This document shows positions 17,364-39,100 of a stretch of DNA of 64,000 bases, in pieces. The DNA is from Asterochloris sp. CNOR1 (taxonomy: Eukaryota > Chlorophyta > Trebouxiophyceae > Trebouxiales > Trebouxiaceae). The notes beneath the pieces were generated by a model. The model was not told where the DNA came from and searched no databases. It saw only the letters and a program-made list of their open reading frames with translations. The stretch is taken from assembly GCA_963969365.1 (NCBI GenBank), contig OZ017754.1:496001-560000 (forward strand), given 5' to 3'. How positions within the stretch are numbered: the first letter of the stretch is position 1; every line of letters begins with the position of its first letter. The translations under genes were made by a program, and so were the position numbers.

Positions 17364-17754
17364 TCAAGCACTTGCCCGCGTTTCAGTTACTGCCCTAGTT
17401 TCAGCGTCTTCACAGGCTGAGAAGATGCCTGCCGGCTGGGGACATGATGCAGCCTTGGCGTCCAGCAATCCCATAAATGCCGCAAGCGTCTTGAGCGCAG
17501 CCTCCAGAGCCAACTCCCCCCTTTTTCAGGGCTGCTGATCCAGACAATTTTATGGCCCACGTCTCAATGCAGGAGACAGGCGTGGTTCAGCCAGACCAGA
17601 GAAGAATTTATGCATCCCTGCTGAAATTTCACATATTTAAAACGCTGCTGTGATTCGGCATAACTATGTCAGGGAGGAGGTGGGGGTCATCTAGCTAGCT
17701 TCAATGTGCAAGAAAGCGCGACATGATGTCCAGGCATGATTCCAGACATAGGTT
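17364..17754. other. 3' spacer between convergent NAB1 and oxidoreductase genes
   Basis: These 391 bp lie between two stop codons facing each other. I see no coding potential, no repeat, and no TGTAA on either strand. The AT-richer stretch near 17610-17670 is the likeliest 3'-end region. Confidence 0.45.
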
Positions 17755-20700
17755 TCACCAATGGATCTTGATGGTCTTGCAGCCATCAGTGGCTGAGGCC
17801 TCAATTGCACAGACAACCTGCATGGGGCCAGCTGGACGACATTGTCACAGACAGCGCCTGCCGAGCACATTTGCAAGACTTGCCAGGCAGACACTGTGGC
17901 AGCAAAGGGTCCCTCTCATGCCTCAGCTGTGGTAGCAGCACGACTTGGAGGGGTGGCTCCCTGCCCTGCTCGGCGCAGGCATGACTCGACCCAACAACTG
18001 ATGTCCACTTGCCTTTTGGGTGATGAGTGCAATCTCGGGCCAGTGTGTCTCTGGCCTGCCTCCCTTCTGAACTGCTCGCACGCACTCGGCAAAGCGCTCC
18101 CACATCGCAGCCTCTTGTGGGATGTCTGTGGCGGTCTGCAGGCACCAGGAGCAACCAGGGTCTGCATGCGCAGTGCTTTGTTCTGATGCAGGGGCATCAG
18201 TGATGGCAATCAGCGGCTCTTCTGATACGTGGACGCCGAGACAAGGATGCTTGCAATCAATGCTGGCAGTGGTACTGGGGTTGCTGACTGGCAGCACTGA
18301 CGGTCACATGCCACAGCCTCCTGGACAGCGCTCTGCACATTTGCATCAGCGCAGGCTGAACAGCGCTCTGCACATGTACACCAGCACAGGGACCCAATGC
18401 CAAAGCGTGCAACACAGCCTCCACAGTTCATGCCTGCTGCAAGCAGACTTGACCACTCACCACGACCTCCTTGACCTTTGTGGTCACATCAATGTCGCCG
18501 GGGCCAAAGCCATGCTCAGACGTGACCAAGAAGGAGTTCTCATCCTCCCTGCCGGGCAGCAGAGAGCACATGTCGGACCAGGACTTCTGGGCAGCAAGGA
18601 GCGCATGTCGAACCAGGACTTCTGGGCAGCAAGGAGCGCATGTCGGATCAGGACTTCTGGGCAGCAGAGAGCACATGTCGGATCAGGATGTCTGGGCAGC
18701 AGAGGGCACATGTCGGACCATGAGTTCTGCAGCTGGCCCTGTTCTTGCAGCCAGACGTTGGTTCAGCAGACTGAACAGTATCCTGCACTGCTGAATGCTC
18801 CAAAGCAGCTGTAAATCCTGGGCTGCACCAGGAGTGCCCAGGACAGCTGGGCAGCACTCCTGACAGCATGTGGTGCAGCAGGAGCAGGGGTGCAAGCCTT
18901 GCAGACTGGGGGCCATCCAAAAGAAAAGGACTGACCAGCTTTCTGGACAGGAACGGGGTGCAGTGCGAGCAGGGGTGCCACCTGTGCAGACTGTGCGCCA
19001 ATTAACCCCAGATCACGGCGACTCAGCAGCAATGCCAGCGTGGCTGTGCTGCCATTCGGCATAGCCCCGCAGACAGGCAGGGGAAGGGGGGAATGCAGCA
19101 GATCCCACCTTTGCCAGGCACATTGACCCCGACAGCGTCGGGGTCAGCCTCACCGATAGGGGATCACGAAGTCATCTGTGCGCAGAGTGCCTTGGGTGCC
19201 AGCCACCTCCAAGTACTGTGTGAGCGCCTGCGGCCACAGAGCTGGCCTGTCTCACTTGCCAGGCTGGGCTCAGCAAGAACGGCAGTGGAATGGAGCACTG
19301 CTGGACCGGGCAGCAGCGCACTGTGCAGCCATTGCTTGCTTGCGAGCTTTGGGGCAGTCGCACTGAATGAGCCTTGCTGGTCATGCAGAATGCCAACTTC
19401 TGTCATCACGCTGGCACAGCGAGGCAGTCCAGGTGAGCAGTGCTGCCCAGGCAGCTTGCGCATGCGCAGCAAGTGCACCTGTGTCAGTTTGGGCGTGGCC
19501 CATGCCCTCCATCACATAGACAGTCAGCAGGTGTCACCTGGTCAAACGCGCACTGGAAGTTGGCTCTGCGCCCGTCAGACCACACAATGGTGGCCCCGCA
19601 GTGCAGCAGCACACCCTCGTGGTTGTACAGAGGCGCTGCAGCAGTTTGGATTTGCTGCTCACTCCCAGCGGGGTGTTAGACAGGTCTCTGTGTTCCCCTG
19701 GCAGCCTGGAAGGTCTGGAGACAGAGATTGCTCAAGCACAAAAGAGTCCAGCTGAGTCGAGTGACACTCCTCCAAAGGCAAGCAGCACGACACTCCTGAG
19801 CCAGCAAGTGTGAGACTTTTGGCCGGCAGGGGCACTGCCTGCACAAGCTGCTGTGCGGCTGTTGCAGGTGGACGACTGACTGGGGCGCTGCCAGGTTTGC
19901 CAAGCATGAGATACGGGCAGCAAGCGCAGGCGCACCAGGCAGTGCAAAGCAGGCTGCCAGGCAGCAACGGGACACACCAGGCGGTGACAAAGCAGCCATG
20001 TGCTTGCGTATCCTTTTGGGCACCCACCGGCGTGAGCGCTTACTGACAGCGGCTTGTCGAATCCGTATGCCCACAGTGATGCCCGGATGCAGTACCAGCC
20101 CATGTCTCCTGCAGGCAGATAAATGCTGCATTCCAGGAAATGGCACATGCTTGAGCATTGCTGGCAGGCTGCCAGCAGCACACAGGCTCCTGTTTCTGGC
20201 TGACAACAGCAGTGCAGGGGCAGGTTGGCCAGGCTGCTGGCTCACCTAGGCAACCCAGGCCATCCAGACCCTTCTTGCAGCGGATGTCGTTCGCCAGGAA
20301 GTCTGCGTTTCCTGCACACAGGCAGAAGCACTGTTTCTGCAGGGACGCTTGCGAGGCAGACTGCACCGACTCATTCACTGATGGCCTCATGACAGGAAAT
20401 GGACAGCAGCACTGCTCGTCAAATGGTCTGGCCATTTCGAGACACCGCATGCAGCCAAAAGCATTTCTCCAGCAGGAGAACACTCTTGGAGCTTGGGCAA
20501 CAGCAGTGCTGGTGGCAGGCTTTGTGCATCTCAAGAAGAAGCACATCAGAATGGGTACGCCAGGCAAGCTCAGCTGCATAGGTGCTGCTTTCATCCTGAG
20601 CAAGCGCAATCAATTGTGGTCATCTGCATCAGCACCCTGAAGCCAACAGCCAAGGCAGCATATGTGCTGATGACAGCCTCAAGGGGGCCAATGCTGTGGG

Positions 20701-22461
20701 GGCTCAGCACATTGGCAGGAGCCACCCCTCATCCCTCAGTACACGGTGATGTGCAACCCAGCAGCCTGGCAGGGCTGCGCTGGCCCCCGTGCTCACCCCA
20801 TGCTGACCTGAGAAGCAGAAGGTGCTGTCCTTAGGCTTGAGGACCCCCAAATCTCAGATTTTCAGCCGGAGCTGCCTCAGAACTGCAGCAAGTGTGCCAC
20901 CCAGCGGCCTACTTGACTCCCTTGCACCAATGCCCCATCTGACAGGCAGAAGGTGGTGGTCACAGCCTTCAGGCTGCTTCCAATGTGCATCATTGGTTTG
21001 CTGTAGACAGTCTCCGGCCCTGCTTATGCAAACGTCCTCTTGCCAGCCACACCAAGCTTGCCCCCGCACCCCTCTCCCCCTGGGCTGTATCACCCATGAA
21101 GCAGAAGGTGCTGGGGACTGCTCCCCGCCTGCAGCATCTGGGTGCAGCGAGCAGCCTCCTGCCCCCACATGGCGCTGCCCCACAACCCTTGCTTGGCACT
21201 GCAGCATCTGCATCACCCACCTGAGAAGCAAAAGGTGCTGGTCACAGCCTTGAGGGGCCCAATACCGTGGGGGCTCAGCCGGTCACCCAACACTGCCTCC
21301 ATGCGCCCTGTCCTTGCGCCATGCATCCACATGGTCCCGTCCATCAGCTGGATGTTGGCATCTGCACAAACGGTCACGATCTCCTGCGCCTCCTGGGGAG
21401 TCTGCAAGCAAGCAGGGCCACAGCAGCCACTCAGTCGGGGCAGCAGCTACGGGGCCTTGCTGGGATTGGTCCGCATGGGCTGCGGGCGGGCGTCCCAGTG
21501 TGAATAGCCACAACCTCCTGCCCCTCCTCAGGGGTCTGCAGGCAGAGATGACAGCTGGCTCTCAGCGCGAAGGTGGCCACAGGGCACGTGCGCGTCACTC
21601 CTGGTTTTGACAGTCACAGCAGAGACAGGGGCGGCAGTGTGAGAAATGCTAGAAGCAGCCGGCATCCGCTGGCCAAATGTTCACGGTCTTTTGGTGCCTC
21701 CTCCGTCCGACTGCTGTGGAGCTGTGCCAACCATGAGGCCCCAGATGTAGGTTTGCACTACCTGCTGCACTGAAGGCCGAAAAGCACTTGAGAGCCTCCA
21801 CTCTTGAGCAAGTCATCATATCATATCAAAATGACACAACACAACAGCAATACCACTGGGCATGGCAGGGAGGACAGCCAAGATGGGCAGCCAAGATCTG
21901 TGGCCAGGTAGACTGCCAAGCAGATCACAACCATAAGCCTGCTTGTGGTCCCTTCCAGATGCACTCCTGCTGCACCTGACAGCATATCACTCCTACATAA
22001 TCATGTATCTGTGTCACCAGTAGCAAGCTTACCGCAGCAATCGGCTTTTCCAGCAGGATGTGCTTGCCAGCTGCAGCAACCTTCTTCACCCACTCGAGGT
22101 GTAAGGAGGTTGGCAGCGGCACATACACTGCGTGAACCTTGGAGTCCTGCAGCACCGCCTCATAGCTGCTGTAGGCCTTGGCAGAGGTGGCCCCAACCTC
22201 CTGGATGAAGGCCTGGGCATTCTCGAAGCTGCGGCTGCCCACAGCTACCACCACTGCAGGCAGATGACTGAAGTTCTGCAACTTGACTGCATGCACACAT
22301 CTGGCTGCACGAGGCAATCGCCCTGATGTGCCAATGCTGCAGGGTGTAGCAGACAGCAGCCTACCGACGCCAGTCCTGGTCTTGGCAATAGCACGGCAGT
22401 TCTTCTTGGCAATGCTAGCTGCTCCCAGAATGCCGATGCCTAGCTGATCCGTCTCTGCCAT
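17755..22461 (-). CDS. Gfo/Idh/MocA-family NAD(P)-dependent oxidoreductase, 10 exons
   Basis: Predicted NAD(P)-dependent sugar or dihydrodiol dehydrogenase-like enzyme, close to the plant family whose members share a QxMDGTMWMH motif. Exons in transcript order: 22461-22365, 22253-22033, 21401-21221, 20311-20246, 20108-20028, 19635-19538, 19227-19154, 18548-18461, 18135-18013, 17817-17755, giving 363 residues. The Rossmann fold begins IGILGAASIAKK (residues 9-20), and LLEKPIAA places the conserved EKP at 101-103. The C-terminal half holds FLANDIR, DMGWYC and LEVAGTQGTL, as in the family. No transit peptide is apparent, so I infer cytosol. An upstream in-frame Met at 22503 would add 14 residues. 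The intron after exon 9 has a GC donor (GCAAGT, from 18012). The introns around exon 3 contain decayed exon 3 copies, and a minisatellite abuts the acceptor of exon 8. Confidence 0.9.
18554..18728. repeat. 35-bp minisatellite, five copies, abutting a splice acceptor
   Basis: Five tandem 35-bp units, each starting GGGCAGCA and ending TCT, run without spacers from 18554 to 18728 and differ at a few positions. On the coding (minus) strand the array forms the end of the intron before exon 8. The acceptor CAG (18551-18549) and exon start (18548) lie directly beyond it. Each unit therefore contributes CTGCTGCCC-type tract sequence next to the real acceptor. Confidence 0.9.
20671..21118. repeat. Decayed copies of the 3' part of oxidoreductase exon 3
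   Basis: The intron following exon 3 (exon at 21401-21221, minus) holds diverged copies of that exon's end. The segment GAAGCAAAAGGTGCTGG of the exon (plus-strand view) recurs as GAAGCAGAAGGTGCTG near 20811, GGCAGAAGGTGGTGG near 20945 and GAAGCAGAAGGTGCTGG near 21095. A fourth piece at 20671-20708 resembles 21244-21279 of the exon, sharing GGGGGCTCAGC. A further copy of the exon's acceptor side lies near 21520-21545. Confidence 0.75.
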
Positions 22462-23278
22462 TGAAACTGGGGCTGCTGATAAGCACTTGTGCTCAAGACT
22501 CACGATTAGATGGAGGCCATAAGCTTGGCGAAGAAAGTAAGTTCAGAAGGGCCTATGACACATGTTTCATGTGCAGGTGCAAGTTGAATGCTGTCTGAGG
22601 CCGGGCTTGCACCACAGACCAGGCAGCATACGACAGCAGTCTTGGGCCTGTGGCTTCATGCAGGCCTGCACCTGGGGCAGCAGAGGACTCTGTGTCTGAC
22701 ACAGTGTGTCATTCATTGCTTCAAGGGCGCATAAGGTCTCAGCACCTGCTGGCCAGGGAAGGTTTTCTGGATGATTTGGGTACACAGGTTGATTTTGCTA
22801 GTACAACACTCACGCAGCAGGGGCACTGCACCTGTGACATGTGGGATGTTGGAGGAGTCAAGAAAGACAGCAGCACGCTGCCCTGGATCTGCATGTGTGC
22901 AGGAGCTTGCCTGACAAGCATGCTTGCGCTTTGGCAGTCCCCAAGGACAGTGTCACCCAATTGCAGCCTTCAGTGGGTGCACCTTCTTGAGAGCTGCCTG
23001 AGCAACTGCGGGCGCTTGCACTGGCACAGCACTGCCAACAAGAGCACAGTGGGGCAGCATGCTGTAGGTGCAAACATGGCAGGTAGAAAGACAGCACCTT
23101 CTCAACTCCAGTCAGTCAGCTGAGCCGATGCCCTTCCATTGCATGAGTTCGCCTCTTCCATCTCAATGACCATCCACTGCCCTGGCAGGTCTTGAATGTG
23201 CAAAAGCTGGGCCGCAGAAGGCTGCAGTACTGAGCCAGCAATGTTAGGCAACATGAGCCAGAGGCTCATGCTGCTGCA
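22462..23278. other. Upstream region of the minus-strand oxidoreductase; no gene seen
   Basis: About 800 bp between the oxidoreductase start and the retroelement remnant. Short open frames on both strands carry no recognisable domain. The promoter of the minus-strand gene should lie here. Confidence 0.4.
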
Positions 23279-23780
23279 TTGCATTGCAGGCACATGGCAG
23301 TGCTAACACAGCCCCCAGCACGAGGGCGACATGAGCAGCACTTCAGGGAGTGCCAGGCTGCCACTGTGACCACCTACATCCAGATGCGGGGTCCCAGCAC
23401 AGCCTATGACATGCAGCCTTACTTGTTCAAGATCAGAGGCTTTCGGCTGCCCAAAGGTTTCGCCAGCATCAGATGCAGCAGTCAGCAGCTGCTGGTGCAG
23501 ACTGGCCGCTATCACATGCCTCAGCCTCAAAAGAAAGGACAGAACCTGTAGCTTCTGCAAGTCAAGCAGCACTGAGGAGGATGAGCAACATGTTCTGCTA
23601 CACTGTCCAGGCCTTGCAGACCTCCAATCTGCTGACGGCCACCTCTGTTCTCAGCTGCAACAGTCATGGTTGAATTTCTTCCAGCAACCTCCTATCCAGA
23701 TTGCCACCTCTGTCAGGGCAGCACTGCCCCAGCATGCCAATGTGCTCAGCATCACCAGGTGTGCACCTGGGCCTTCATAA
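23279..23780 (+). mobile_element. LINE-type reverse-transcriptase C-terminal remnant, frameshifted
   Basis: Two overlapping frames together resemble the C-terminal end of non-LTR retrotransposon reverse transcriptases. The first frame (to a TAG at 23549-23551) reads through LFKIRGFRLPKG and LLVQTGRYHMP. The second (open 23406-23780) continues with RTCSFCKSS and DEQHVLLHCPGLADLQ, a Cys-X2-Cys-X10-His-X4-Cys zinc knuckle of the zf-RVT type. The two overlap near 23530, which implies a frameshift. No RT core with the catalytic FADD-type motif, no endonuclease and no poly(A) tail are seen, so this is a dead 5'-truncated fragment. I base the assignment on the knuckle pattern and flanking context. 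Confidence 0.6.
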
Positions 23781-24516
23781 GAAACACACGCTGTTATGTG
23801 ACCTCTCCATGTGCCGTGGGACTCCACCAGCTGCTTCTTGACCTGCAAGGCAAACCAAAGATCTCTGACCTGTAAGAGATTCAGACCAATTGACGAGCAC
23901 AGCTTGCTCTGCATACAGTCCATGCCCGTTCATTCAGGAAGCCACGGATTCTAAATTTAAATCAATCAACCAAACAAGCGCACTGTCCTGCCGCCTGCTG
24001 TTGCCCAGCTGGTTCGATCTGAACAGAGGTGACCTGAGGTGGTGCTATAGGTGGCGGAGCACCCTGGCCCTGGGACGAGCATTTGATTGGGGCAGTTTTT
24101 CTCTGACATCAAAGCTGACAGGTGAACCAAAACCCAGGCAGAGCTATATGCACTTGATGTGCAACCCGTGCTGCTGCTGAATGACACATCAACCACAGCC
24201 AATCAGAACACAGCAAGCTTGCCTCACACCCATATTGGTGATCAAACTGCATCTCTGCACTGAGGCTGAATTCCTAGCACCCAGATAGTTGAAATGCAAC
24301 ACCAGCTTGCTGTGACTGCATGTCAGGATAGCCACTTCCAGAACTAGAAGGACACTGGCAGCGCCTTGGTGGCAGCTGTTGCCTGCAACTTTAAACTCTC
24401 CTTTGAGCAGGCAGCCATGTCCATGCTGCAGCTCGACTTCACTGTGTGCTCATCGGCCTGTATCATCCGCTGCAGGATTGTTAGTCTGCGGGCTGGCGTA
24501 AGCAACAGCCCCAAGG
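23781..24516. other. Ca2+-ATPase upstream region; no gene seen
   Basis: About 740 bp before the ATPase start codon. No supported coding sequence is visible. It should contain the promoter and 5' leader; an untranslated first exon cannot be excluded. Confidence 0.4.
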
Positions 24517-35801
<11,285 letters not shown>

Positions 35802-36175
35802 AAAGCTACACATCACAAATGGGGTTTGAATGAAAAAGTCTTTTAAGTCAAAAGCTTTTGCGGTCAAACGAGAAAACGGGTTCACAGCTGTCGAGGCCCG
35901 GGAAATGCTTGTCGCAGGAACCATTCGCTGGTAGGACCCCCCTTCAAGCAGGCCAAGCAGGCTTGACCAGATCTAGCAAAGCCGTTGCCCCCCACGCAGC
36001 CTCAGGGCTCCCAGGGGTGAGCTCCGCCCTCAGATCTGTGCGCCGTCTCGAGTTCGGCAGGCGTGGCGTCGACCAGCTGGCAGGTCGGTGTTTAGATTAG
36101 ATGTGCTAAAATGCCAATACGCCCTGACATCGCATTGACTCCGTACCTGCCTCGGTTTGAAGACTGCAGGAACTC
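35802..36175. other. Spacer between the ATPase and CCT-like genes
   Basis: These 374 bp run between the ATPase stop and the first in-frame ATG of the next gene, on the same strand. No TGTAA and no coding potential are seen. An acceptor-like CTGCAG lies just before 36176, so part of this stretch could be an intron of the downstream gene. Confidence 0.45.
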
Positions 36176-39100
36176 ATGGCAGAGGTGATGAGCGAGAGCT
36201 ACCAGCCTGCTGAAACCTTTGGCAGGGGGTCGACCCAGCATCAGCTCAACGGTGACAACGCCGGCTCCAGTGACGATGTGACCTTCTTCGCAAGCTTTTT
36301 CGGCTCGGAGGAGGGTCCTTGGTCCCAGAGGCAACAGGCTATCAGTCCTGCCTCCAGGCTGCAACATGCTCCCGCAGCTCAGGGACAGGTTGGAGAGCAT
36401 CAGGGCATGCAGCAGGGGCAGGATTTGCGCCAACAGAGCCAGGGGTGAGTAAGCCACCTCATGCAGCGCACATGCCATCCCTCTGCCATGGCTACCTTGG
36501 GGATGGTTTAGCCAAAGCTGTATTTGTTTCTGCCATACCCAGGTGACCTGGCCATGGGCATCAGGCAATCAGCGCCAGATTTTGTGCCTTCTGCTCACTG
36601 TCCCTGATCTGTGCGCTTTCTGTTCACATCGGGAAGAAGCTCAGGTGATTGAACAAGTCGCCACGCATCCAAGACTGTCTGTGTTGGGTTTTATCTCATG
36701 CTGGCAGCTTGATGCCATCATCATGCCCCTGGAAACCTGGTTTCCAGTGGCATGACTGAGCTGAAGGGGGGGGAGCTTGCTGATGGCCTTGTGAGCTTTT
36801 GCCATCTGAGGTCTAGCATCCCAGAAAAGCCTGCAGACACGTGCCCAGCTTCCTTCCACCATAGGTGTCAGCTGTTGACTGCATTCATGCCGCCACAGCT
36901 GCGGCGTAGTAGCATGAGAGGGCTGCGGCTCACAAACTTTTTCTGGCAGAACCTGAAATGCCAGGGGTGAGCAGTCATGAAAGCATGCTGGCATTTTTGC
37001 AGGCACCAGAATTGTAAGTATTTTGCGCAGAGACTGGCTTATTGGGAGTTATCATCGGCTGCAGGCTTGCATGACTTCACAAGCAGCCATGGACACTTTC
37101 CTGGAGCTGATCAGCTGAGTGGCAATTGTGATCATGCAGGCGTGATCTGGCGCAGGAGTTGCACAACTCTGGCTTCCCATTCTCGGCAGCAATGCTTGAG
37201 GCCCCTTTGTGAAGGAAACGTTCGGGCTTGCTGAGACGGCATGTTGCGCCTTGCTGCAGGCACGCTCAGGTCCAGCAGCATCCGCAGGACAGATAGCTCC
37301 CTGCCAGCTGCAAGTATCAACTGGCTGACATTGATGTTCATTGCTGTGCAGGCTTGCCCAGGTTCAGCAGCAGCACCAGCAGGACAGGAACCTCCGCCAG
37401 CTGCTGGGGCAGGTGGGGCTGCAGCAGCAGAGCATGCAACAGGCGGAGGCAGCGATGGTCCGTCAGAAGCTGCTGCAGCAGCAGCAGCAGGCCCTGCTGG
37501 ACGAGCGGGAGAGCCAGCTGGTGCTGCGTGAGCAGCAGCTGCTGCGCCATGAGCAGGTGGGCTGCTGCAGCACCGTCTTCGCCGAGGCTGGGTGACTTTG
37601 GACTGACGCAAGCCTGCCAAGTAGGGGAACAGCAGAGCCCGGCTTAACTGGTTGGGCTTGTTTGGATAGCGGGGCTGTGCATGAGCCCCTGCAATTTCAT
37701 GGGTCAGTAATTGTGTGCCGAGCATGCAAGCTCATCCAAGAAGCTTGCCTGGACACTGCTGGGCCCAGCAGTCCATCAGGCACTGCACAAGCAGCACAAT
37801 GACACTGCAGTGTACAAGCTTGCATGGCTTCAGCCCTGTGTAGGGCCTGTCCTGGCTTTTGGCTGCATCAGCATATTAGTAGCCCGCGGCCGAGCCAAGG
37901 AATGCACTGGTCTCTCATGCATTGAGTTCCTTATTGCCACACAGCACTACACGCTGCAAGACAGTCTGTGCAAGAAACCGTCCTGGCAAGTCAACGTGTG
38001 GCTGCCTGTGCTGCTCAGCTCTGTGTGGTACTGCTCATGTGGTGTGCCATCACGGCATCACTGGTCAACGATGCAGCTGTGCCTGCTCATGGCAGGTTGG
38101 CCTGGCAAGCTGCCTCTGAGGCATCAGTGCCATTCCAGGGCTGCAATGCTGGCACAGACTGTTACTTCCCCTTTGAGCTCAGCCACATGTTCTTGCGCTG
38201 TCAGCAACATAACCGTCTGACATGCATGCAGCGACTCTCCACCCAGGCCTGCCCTGCAACTCGGGGGCAGCAGCAGGCATCACAGCACCACTGTTCTGGT
38301 TCCACATTGCTCCAGGCATCCCTTGTGACTCATGCCATACCCTGCGCTGCAGCTGCTGAGGCAGGAGCAGGTGCTCAGGCAGCAGCTGAAGCTGCACAGC
38401 GCCGGCCAGGGCCCCCAGGCAGCCCCCAGCAACAACCGCGGCACGGCCATGGGCGCGGCCCTCTCCCCGCTGGCCAGCCCATTCTCGGTGGCCACCTTCA
38501 GCACGGACGACTCCATGCTGAAGCAGCAGCAGGACGGCAGGTGGCCGCAGGCCAGCCCCCGTCCCGGCCAGGGCAGCGGTCCCGTGTGCAGCCCGCCCCC
38601 GCCGGAGCCGATCCAGTCACTGCTGCCACGCTCGCGCACATCGCCTCACCCCCAGGACTCCCCCAAGCTGCTGCCAGAGCTATTTGACGAGCGCATCGTG
38701 GCCAGCATGGCAGGTCTGTATGACGCAGAAATTGGCGAGGAGGCAGGCCTGATGGGGGCCTCAGAGCCCGGCGATCAGGTGAGCTTGGGTGGACTTGGTG
38801 CATGCTCAAGACCCTCTCTGAGTTTGTAGCAAAGACAGCCCTTGCTGCACAAGAGCCTGGGGCTCATGGGTGCCTCAGCTTTCAGGTGGGCTGCAGATTG
38901 TTTGAGGCATTCAGGATAGAAGCCCAGTGCTGCACGGGAGGTGGGGGCACATTGCGCGCCTCAGCCCAAGAGCTTGGCTTGCGATGAGTGTGTGCTTGGG
39001 CTCATTCTAGAGATGCATGGGGGCATGCCTACCAAGCAGAAGGTGGGGCTTAGAGCAGTACAGGGCTGCTTGCATCTGATGCTGAGGGCAACGAGGGGCT

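Noticed and set aside
18554-18728. Direct repeats suggesting a CRISPR array
   Set aside because: Units are contiguous with no unique spacers, lie inside a eukaryotic intron, and have no cas genes nearby. It is a minisatellite.
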